From: Heterotrichella gracilis
Taxonomy: Eukaryota; Sar; Xanthophyceae; Tribonematales; Xanthonemataceae
Direction of reading: 5' to 3'
DNA length: 64,000 bases
Assembly: GCA_032358255.1 (NCBI GenBank)
Contig: JAULBX010027605.1
Location: 124,001 to 188,000 of the forward strand
Numbering within the stretch: position 1 is the first letter of the stretch; every line of letters begins with the position of its first letter. Below the pieces are notes generated by a model. It ran no database searches and had not been told where the DNA came from. It saw only the letters and a list, made by a program, of their open reading frames with translations. Below, piece by piece: positions 23,901 through 34,000 of the stretch. Position numbers and translations under genes: made by a program.

Positions 23901-25775
23901 TCTTGCCTCGATCTCACATGTCTGTGGTGCTAGTCCTGGGAGAGTGTCTGAATCTGTTGCAGCAATGCATTTGCAAATTTCTATTGAGGCGGCTGCAGCA
24001 TGGCTTTGAAATTTGATTAATTTGACATCAGGAGCACTGAACTGTTGCAGTAGTTGCATGCAGTTGTGATAGTTGTGATTGATGCTGTAGTTGCTGCCTG
24101 CTGTCAATTATCAAATTAAAACTGATCAAAAAACAAATTGCTGTTTTATCATGTTGTGGCTAAATGCACCATCAATAATCACATGCAGCAGCTTCGCCAC
24201 CCTAACCACCTGCGTGGGATGATGCAGGAAGCCAAAGCATCCCAGGTGGCCTCTTCAACATTGCGCCACACGTCAATGCCCAGCGGTACCAGGGGTCATC
24301 ACCCTACCCACCCAGCATCCCCGCCCGGGAGCACATGGAGGCGGGCATGGGGCTCATGGGGGGCAGAGGCTACTATGGCGACCAGGTCTACCAGGCAGCA
24401 CCTGTCACCGGCATGGCAGGCACAGGCCTGGCAGGCAGCCCCCTTCACACGCGCGGCAGGCAGCACCTGCGCCAGGTCACTCACCAGGGCGGCAGCCCCC
24501 ACACGCGCCCACGTGGCAGGCGCGAGCCAACCCCTGCAGCAGGAGGTGGTTCGGCCACACCCTACACGCCATTCCCGCCCCCGCCCCCGCGCACGGAGAT
24601 GCCGCCCCCCCTTCAGCAGCGCCAAAGGGGCAAGCGCACACGGGGCGATGAGGATGACGCAGATCAGGACCAAGGGCTTGAGGTCTGTGGGTCAGGAGTC
24701 CATGCCAGGGTAAGCTGCTTACCAGCTTAGCTGGCTGCATGAGCAAGTGCGCTGCGGTATTTGTTATGTAGGTGGCGGCGGCGGTGTGTTCGGTGTGTTA
24801 ATTTGGCTCTCCTGGTTGCTACCTGGTGTGGGCATTTGGCCACAGAGCTGGCATGCGAGTGTTCATTACTGACTAAAGTGACTGTTTAACATATCACGTG
24901 ACGGCTGCAAGAAGGTGTGGCCTTTGGCGGCTGCCACTGGGGTATGGCGCCATCTACGCCATCTGTGCCATCATAAATTTCCATAAGCCAGGGCTACCAG
25001 GCTTCATGTGATTTACATTCTCCTGCTGGCGTCCCTGATCCAATTTTGTGATTTTTGGCAGGACGCACGAGCAAAGAGGGCGTACATAGCGTACAAGAGG
25101 AGCAAGGTGCAGGTTGCTATTGGGAGCGATGTTGACATGGATGGGATGTGGTCTGAGGGGCAGGTGAGCACTTCCCTCCTACCCCTCCCTCCCCTCCCTT
25201 CTGTTCCTTCCTCTTGTGCCCCTTGTGCGCATGATGATAGTCCTCAAATGTGTGTATGGCATCAAATGTCTTCCCTCATTGGATGCGCACATGTGCAGAT
25301 ATTCCACACTGCCTGCTGCAGTTAGCTGGTTTAAATTGACAGTATGTATGGTTGTGGTTGCTGCATGTAGGTCAATCTCATTGTATCAATCGAGTCGCTT
25401 AGTTGAAACCTGTACCAGGCTAAGCAGGCATTGCCTTTGCAGGAATTGACATCAATCCTGCAGCACGACGCCATGGATATGGAGCAGGGAGGGGGCCTAT
25501 GCTTTGCAGATCAGGTGCGCACTCCTTCCCCTCCCCTGTGTGTGTGTGCATGGCATGTATGGTCTACCCCTAGCTTGGTCAACAGCATGCCCTGCCCTCA
25601 TTAGCTCGATGCACGTTTGATACTTACCCTAGGGTCTACTTGTCAACAGTGGCCTAGAGGCACTTCTCCTGCATGCATGTCCACCCCATCTCAGCGGCTG
25701 ATGTAGCTGATGTTGTTCCTTGCGCAGGATTTGATATTCATCGACCGACCCACCTCACCCAGCCTCCTGTACTAG
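20903..25775 (+). CDS. CG-1 domain (CAMTA-like) DNA-binding protein, paralogue 2
   Basis: Eight exons join in phase to 643 residues: 20903-21239, 22097-22209, 22556-22621, 23140-23869, 24246-24709, 25062-25163, 25443-25514, 25728-25775. CG-1 features: GTLIIVDKAANRNHRTEDLH, then RKDGHQPLKVGKKKLLEVYY (a clear DGH..LK..GKK..L..YYA match), AYGMES, then KR.TTLLN and MSLIHYLPYT. After the domain comes a charged Ala/Lys helix (about residues 205-235), a Pro/Ala-rich stretch with two copies of PAAMGL.(H/N)PSA, a Gly/Pro/Arg-rich exon, and a short acidic C-terminus (SDVDMDGMWSEG). No TIG, ankyrin or IQ motifs are seen. The start at 20903 is a choice; an upstream in-frame ATG exists at 20753. Two introns sit at the same domain positions and phases as in paralogue 1, supporting common ancestry. 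Confidence 0.83.
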
Positions 25776-28091
25776 GAGCATCGCTGCCGAGGCCCAAGGC
25801 CATCCTGCTCAATTCTGCATTGCCACCAACAGGGCTTGGGCAGGAATTTTGCTCACCCACGAGGCATTCAGCCTGCATTGACATGATGGGAGGGGGAGCT
25901 GTCCAGGCTAGCCAGCTGGAAGCAGGAGAATATAAATCACGTGAAGCCCTGGTAGCCCTGGCTCAAATAATTGTTTATCATAAATGCGCCACCATATCCT
26001 CATTACTCTATTTTCTACAGTTTGATTGGCAGGATGTGCACAACGTCCTGCCTATGGTTGATTGATTGATTTCTGCCGGGTACTGCTTGACAGATGATAA
26101 TGTGGGAACGAATAGAACGAACCAGTTACTACTTGCCGAATTTGTTTTTGTGTCATGTTTTAAATTGTGACAAAAGGTGCGCTGCATCCATTTGTATCCT
26201 CAAGCAGTGCTTTTCGCAGAATACAAATGCCTATAGTACCACTGAAGAAGAAGCAGATAGGCGCGCATAATACAATCTTAACGCAAAGTCAACTTGTGCG
26301 GCACATTTTCCGCTGCATTTGGGGTATTTGGGGACTCAGCGCCCAGAGTGTCAGCTGGTAGGGAGTATAGGGAGAGGGCTCTTTTGTTGGTGGTTGTGCA
26401 TTGCAATAGCTGGTCACGCCGATTATGGGTCCCGGGTGCGTACTATCCAGGGGGGATGCTGCGCGGCATAAAGCTTGACATTAAGCGAGGGGAAGCTGAC
26501 CAGATTGATGTCCTCTTGAGTGCCAACGTTTGCGTTCTGATTTGTTTTCTACCATGTCTAGCAGTCGCCAGCATAGCTGTGCATGAGCTGTGCGCACCTT
26601 CATGCCACTGGGGTACATGGGTTTAGCGTTCCTGACACTAACTCTGCCATACCAGCAATGCGTATAGTTGCTCTTTATTGGCATTGCTGCATATGTAGCC
26701 TATCTGGACTAGGCGTTCTCACGGTGTAGTTCTAGCACGGGATTTATCTCAAACGGTGACCCTTGAAGGGTTGGCCGATTAGTTGACATTCAATGGCTAG
26801 AGTTGCCCAATTATACACTTGTTGACAAACTGCAGAGAACCGTACTACGTTTGACGTTCTTGGTAAATAAATCACTAATTTACTTGCACAATGCACAATC
26901 AGTCATTGTTTGTTGCCATGTGCAAATTGTCACAACTCCATATCATATATGCCGGCGGCATGCTGCTTTGACTGTGCAGACTGCCTGCTATCTTACCCGG
27001 TTCTTGTCTTGACATTGTCATATGCCATTGGCATGGGCGATCCTGACGCCCCTCACAAAGTATTATATGATATGCATGAATGCCTCGTCGGGTTTTACAC
27101 ATGTTGGTCGCGCAGTTCCAGCTCAAACATACGTGGCCGCATGTGAGCAGGCCTCGAGGTTATTTAGAGCTCTTGGATCTGCCAGCATTCAATGTCGCAT
27201 TGCCAACTGGCAGTGCAACCCGTACGGCGACAATAAATCTTCTGGCTTTTGCAACATTGTACCGGGTCCGGAGTTACAAGCAATCAATGGCAAGCAGCAA
27301 CAACATAAGCATGAACAACAGTTGTGTTACTCTTGCACCGCTACGATGCAAAAACCTTCACTAAACAAGATCTGATATGCTAGATTGTTCCAACATGGGT
27401 TCATTCACTACACTTGCCCGCACTTCAGCTGCCAGATGGCAGGACATCTGCAAGATGCGGTGAAATCCATCGTGCACTCTGAGAGCTGTGTATTGTTTGC
27501 CTGGAGTGACCTGAAGTGATCCTTTCAACCAGCACTGCCTGCTCCCTGAAAATGGGTTTTGCTAATAGGTTGCAAACCCCAAATGTACCGCCAATTACTC
27601 ACGCACTTCAGGACCCCAAGGCTAAAAAATGCTCCCCCCTTCCCTGTTGTGCAAGTGACACATGCATGAGCGTGCCAACAGGTTGCGTAATCATATGCAT
27701 CATATACATCTGAGCGTTGGATTGCCTCGACTGCCCTTTCTTATAATTATCACGTATCAGCCCCTCCTCCCAGCTCCCCACCCCCACCACATTTTCACGC
27801 ATCCACTCGTGACAAGGCGGCCACCAGCTTTGCATTACTTAGCATGCCACCATGCAGCTGCAAGCGCTGGAAGAAAATGCTGTGCTGTCCCCATCCCACA
27901 TCCCCCGCGTACAGTTCCCCTTCTCCCCTGCGTCGCTGTGGAATGTTTTCCCTCTCCAGCCCTTCCCTTTCCCTCTATGTTGCCGTGCAAAATCCCCCCT
28001 CTTCCACTGCCCCTACACTGTGCAGTATCCCCCGTCCCTCCCTCCCTCCCTCCCGCCTCAACTCTCGCTCCCTACCCTTTTCCCTCCCCTC
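25776..28091. other. Convergent intergenic region; no gene recognised
   Basis: It lies between the 3' ends of CG-1 gene 2 (+) and VPS13 (-). + strand frames at 26294-26626 (including PGAYYPGGMLRGIKLDIKR) and 27022-27375 look faintly protein-like but match no family I recognise and have no clear start or splice context. 27740-28090 is a pyrimidine-rich stretch (purine-rich on the VPS13 strand), probably that gene's 3' untranslated region. Confidence 0.5.
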
Positions 28092-31000
28092 CTAAATCTT
28101 TGGTTTCCACACAAGCTCCGCCGGCGGCTTGCGCTGCGAGCGCATTGCCAAAATTGTGTTTGCAGAAGAGTCCACCTGCCACACGCTGGCGGCCCAGGTC
28201 TCGGGGTGGTGCGCCTTGTAGGCAGGGCTCAGGATGACGGGACCCTGCAGGAAAGGAGGGTTTTTACTAATTTTCCCTGAAGGTTTTGAATCCCTAAACC
28301 CTAAACCCAAACCCGAGGCGCTGATATACCCCAGCGGGGCACTGAAAATTACGGACCAAACACACACCCAAACCATAACCTAAACCCTGAACCTGACCCC
28401 AGGCAGCGCACCTGCAGGGTGTGCAGCAGCGGCGGCTTCCGGCGCCAAAATAGCCCAGTCAACGACACCAAGAACCCTAACCAAAACCCTAGCATGAACC
28501 CAAGTGGATGCACCTGCAGGGACTGCAGCAGTGAACACACATCAACACTAACCAAACCCAAGGGGTGTATAGAAAGAGATCGCTTTCTTTATAGCCCTTG
28601 CCTAAACCCATAAACCTAATCCCAAAAGGGCGCACCTGCAGGGTCTGCAGCAGCGGCGGCTCCCGGCGCCAGATTGCCGAATCAAACACCCCGCTAGGAG
28701 TGGTGAGGTCAGCGCGCATGCAGAGCACGTCATCCTTGGAGGGCGGCCCATTACCCCCCACCACCACCGAGCCCATGGCGTGGTACCCGGTGGGTGGCAC
28801 GGGGATCCACAGCGTGGCTGCGGGGATTTCGTTTGTGCGCCAAATGAGCGTGAATTCTACTGGGGGCTTGAACATGGGCGGACTGCCGTCCTGTGGGGGG
28901 TGGTGTACGGGGCGGGGTGGGTGCATGCAGTGGGCAGGGGGAGGGGTGGGTGAATGCAGTGCGGGTATGGGGCAGGGGATGGGTGGGGTGATCGCAAGAA
29001 CAACAGGGAGGAGAAGAGGCGAAAGTACAGACGAGAAAATATACTAAATTATTTGTTAACACTTCCCTTAAACCCTTAAACAAAAGTATTTAAAATTGCC
29101 TTGGCATCCACACATTTTTAAGATGTAATTCTGCTTGTCAAACCATACACTAGGCTCTTCGCCTCACCTCCCGTGCCTCCTCCCAGCACACACTCTAGGG
29201 TTGGTGGCCCCACTACTTAAAACCCTAAACCTTCTATGCAAAACCCTGCCCTAGGGTCTTCCCCTCACCTCCCCCGCCTCCTCCGAATCATCCCAGCACA
29301 CATTTTGAGGTTGGCCCCTTACCCTAAACCCTCTATCCCAAACCCTATTGAAATCTTCCCCTCACATCCTGCGCCTCCGAGGCGTCCAAGTACACATTTT
29401 TAGGTTGGCCTCTAACCCTAAACCCTCCTTCCCAAACCCTACACAGGGACTTTGCCTCACCTCCCGCACCTCCTCCGAGTCATCCCAGTACACAGGCACA
29501 GGCGCCTGAGGCCCCTCGTAGCCCAGCACCACCACATCCCCCACCGCCTTATACCCCTTGGGTCCCACAGGGCGCCAGAAGCTGACCGGGTGCTGCCCAG
29601 GAGCCCCCGTGGCGTACCACAGGCTCTCGTAGAGGCCGGAGGGGGTGGTGGGTGGGGGGCGCGGGTGGGGGGCGGCACGGCCCTGCCAGCTGGATGGTCG
29701 GCGCGCTCTTGCGCGCGCCATGGGCTCGATGTAGTACTTGTTGCGCACCTGCACAGGGGGGTGAATGGTGAAACCGTTAGGGAACGCGGGGGATGGGGGT
29801 AACCACTACAACCTTATGGGGACCCGTAAAAATCCTTGCCCTTGCGCGTGCCAGGGGCTCGACGTAGTACTTGTTGCACAGGGGGGAGAAACCCCTAGGA
29901 GACCCATGGAAACCCTAAGCAGGGGAGCTCACGCCCAGATTCTCACCAGGCTTTTTTGTACTACTTGTTGCGCAGCTGCAGAGGGGGGGGAGGGGCATCC
30001 CATACAGAGGGCGCAAACCCTCACTATACGCAAACTCGCACTGGGGGCGAACACCCTCAGAAATCCCACGAAAACCCTAAACATGGGGCCGCAAACCCTC
30101 AACACACCCTCCTAAAACCTGCCAAACCCCCCTCTCCCCCCACACCACCACCACAAAACCCCTTCCCCGTCCCCCATCCCCCCACGCACCGCCATGGCGA
30201 TCCGCTTCATGTCCTCCGCCTGCGCCCACCCAGTGTGGCATTGCACCAGGTGGCCCAGCGGCTCCTCCTCACCCACACCCACAGCACCCCTCCGGTGCAC
30301 CACCAGCGCGCTGGGTGGGTCTACATGCGGGTCGAGCCACTTTGGCTCGAGTACCAGCAGGTCCTCCCAGTGGACCAGCCAGCGCAGCTCGCGGGCAGGG
30401 GGGACGTCGGCGATGGGCACGCCTGGGGAGGGGAGTTGGGTGTGTGGGTTCAAGGTGGTACAGAAAACAGTGGGTTTGTACATATAGTGCCAAGTTCCAA
30501 TTAAGGTTTCATGGTACGTCCAGTGCTGCAAGGGCCAGGGTATTTTCTATGTTGTACAGAGCAAGCTCGCAAAATCTAAACAAATTACATATCCCCCTCC
30601 AAGTCCCACTCCCCCTCTCACCCCTCCCTGCCCCCCCACCTTGCTCCGCCTGCCGCTGCATGGCCTCAAAGCCAGGCGCCAGCACCATGACCAGGCCCCT
30701 GTTGCATATTATAACCACCTTGTCCTCGGGCAGCAGCATGTGATCCTCATATGCGTACTCCGTCTCCTGGCGCCCAGTGAGCTTGTCGATCACGCTGGGT
30801 GCCATGGGCGAGGAGAGGAGGGAGGTGTGGAGCAGGGCCTGGCCAAGCTCCTGGATGCGCACCTGCAAGGGGTGTGGAGGAGTTAGGAGGGGAGGGATGG
30901 GTGGTGCTGGTGTAAAGAAGTGGGGGGAGGGCAGGGTGGAATATGTGGATTCAGTTGCCTATCAACCAGTCCGCATGGTCGTGTAAAGGTTTTGGGGCCA

Positions 31001-34000
31001 TGGGTGAGGAAAGGAGGGAGGTGTGGAGGAGGGCCTGGCCCAGCTCCTGGATGCGCACCTGCAAGGGGTGGGGGGTGGGGGGTGGGGCAAAAACGGGAAG
31101 GAATTTTCAGGCAATTTTACAGTGTGCAGCGGGGCCTGGCCCACCTTCTGGATGCGAACCTGCAAGGGGGGGAAGTGGAGGGTGGGGCAAAAACGGGGAG
31201 GGAAGGTGTGAGAAAGGCCTGGCCCAGCTCTTGGATGCGCGCTCAAAAGGCGACAAAGATGGGGGTGGTGGTGATGGTGCAAGGGGGAGAAATGCAGCGA
31301 GTAGGAGAGCATGGATGCACATTGCATGGGGCATGGAGGTGTGTGTAGGGGAGTAAAGAGGGGGGAGGGGATGGGGAGAAGAGCAGTAAGGGTGCAGGAG
31401 GGGGTAGCTGCCCAGTATGCCGAAGGCTGTTTTGTAAGCCCACCCAGCCCAGCTCGTGCCTGCAGAGTGACACTAAACATGACCACCACCACAACCCCCC
31501 CAGCTGCACCACCCACCTCCGCATCCCCCGCCAGTGGGGTCAGCTTCCTGTCCCCCTCAATCACACGCGGCAGGCGCTGGCGTGTGCGCACCGCCCCCGG
31601 CTTTGTTCGACTGACGCTCACCCCCTCTAGGGTTGTGCTCACCATGTCCAGCATGCCGCTGATGGGGTGCGCGCCAAACCCTACAACACCCTTGCCGATA
31701 CCCTCCACGAAACCTGCAGGTGGCGGGAGAAGGGGCGGGAGGTGGGGCGAGCCAGTTGAAAAGATACAACTATGGGAAAGAACGAGATTTTCTACAACAT
31801 TTCTACAAACATTTTTTCACATACTGCGCATGTGACGGTGCGCGCGTGTGGCACAGCATAGCCATTGGGTTGGCTGCTGGGGCACTCATGACGATGCAAT
31901 TCTAGTTGCTATGAAGTGCGCGCCGGCTATTGGAGTCCGTTCAAGTCCCCAGATGCGCTCAGACTGTGCCAAACAACCAGGTGGTGTATGCCATGGCAGC
32001 ATGTGCTCCGTGGCGATGGTTTGTTTATGGTTGCCCGCCTCTGTCACCACAGCGGCTTCACACTTCCTCGCCTAGACCCTAAACCCTAATGTGGGGTTCC
32101 ATAATGCAGTGCATGCTGAGCCTCCCACCCACCCCATACCCCCCACCCACCCCACCCTCACCTAGCGCCCCCTTCTGCTTGGCCCCCTCCCAGGGCCTGA
32201 GCACCACCCCCGTCACCCCCTGCAGCACCCCCTTGCCCAGGGCCCCCGCCCCCTCCATCAGCCCCTCCTTCACGTCGCCGATCTGGCGCCGAGCAATCTC
32301 CTGCTTGCGCGCCTCGCTGTACCTGGGGGGGCAGGGGTTGAGATTAGGATTAAGGGCTAAGTTGACTTGCTGCAGCTAGGGTTTAGGTTTAGGGTTGATG
32401 TGGGCGGCGCGCAATGTCCTGCTTGCGAGCCTGGCTGTACGTGTGGGGGTAGGGTAACAGTAGGGTTTTAGAAAATGCTGGGGAGCAGGGGGGCACGGAG
32501 CATAGCATATAATGCAATGCAATACGTTTGCACCGACTCCTTCTGTTGTATTCTAATGGTCGATCAATCATATGTACATCTCACAGGGTTTTCTATATTA
32601 TCTGCAGGCGTTCCAGCAGTGCAGTCAGCTGACAAGCCATCCTTGCACTGCACACACGCAGGATTCCTTTTGGGTCATAAGCTTTATTTTCTTGAATTGT
32701 ACGGATAATCCCAGCCTGTGTGGCCAGGTCCTCTCCCATCGATCCCATCCCCTCCCCTCCCCGCCCCACCCCACCCCCCCTTCACGCACCCCTTGTCGCT
32801 CGCAATGGCCGCCAGGCCCGCCGACGCCAGGCCAAACAGCTTGGAGGACCCCCCGAAAATGCCGAAATTGCGCACCAGCCCAAAGGCGGCCCCCAGGAGC
32901 TGCCCCTGCACCTCGCGCCCCACCGCACGCACAAACACGCTGCGCATCATGGTCTGGCCAACCATCTCAAAGCCCCGCAGCCGCACGGGCGCCGCCTCGA
33001 AGCTGGCCACGTCCAGTCCCATGGAGAGTACCCCGCCTGCAAGGGTTTAGGGTTTAGGCAGGGAGACATGACAGCTGGACAGAGAGATAACATTTTATGC
33101 ATTCGTTAACAGAAAACCCCACATAGTCTAAAGAATGCCAGCTGTAATTCATGCAATAAGGTTTCAGAATGCATGGAGAATAGGTGGGTAGGCGGGGTGC
33201 GATACATCCAGGCCCATTGACGGCCCGCCTGCCAAGGGTTTATGGACTAGGTAGACGCCCATGCAGGGTTTGTGCATGTACTGGGTTTTCACGTACGATA
33301 GGCTTTTCATGCCTCCCCAAAATTTTCATCATTATAGAGAGTTTCACGCTTGTAAACAGTGTTGTAGTTTACTCCCTGTCTCCCCCTCCGCACCTGCCCA
33401 TCGTGGCCTGGACATTGGATCGGACTGGAATGACACCGATGCAAGCAGCTCAGAAACTGAAAGCAAGCCAACCTGCACCAGGGGGGGGATTTTATGAACA
33501 GCACATGGGGATGGCCCAAAAGTTGGTGCAGCTGGTACATCCCCCCAGTGGCCTATGGCAAGAAGTTGCTGTGGCGGACACCCATCATTCTGGGATTCTG
33601 TGATGCAACTGGGCATCGCTGGTACAGGCCTTGCAGTCATTATGGCTGGCAAGGCAGTAATATATTATGAGTTGCAATTTGAAAAGTGTGTTCCACTGAA
33701 CACCCTCTGATCATACAGCAGCATGGTTTCCCCCCAACCCCCCACCCACCTGTAGCGGCATGTCCACCGCCGCCTGCGCATGGCTCTCTCCCCCTGACCC
33801 ATGGCTCAGCCTGCCAAGGTCCAGGCGCTGCACCACATCCATCAGCCGCCAGATCACGCTCTCGCTCAACGCAATCTGCGCAAGGAGGATCTAGGGTTTA
33901 GGGTTTTGCGATGGGGACAGGTACAGCGGGTGTGATGGGTGGATGAGATGCTGGAAACAGGTGGGTGTGAGAGTAAAGGCATGGCAAGCCAATTGACACA

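Noticed and set aside
23319-24107. Long minus-strand open frame (262 codons)
   Set aside because: It is antisense to the large CG-1 gene 2 exon, whose + frame has matching splice sites and domain continuity.
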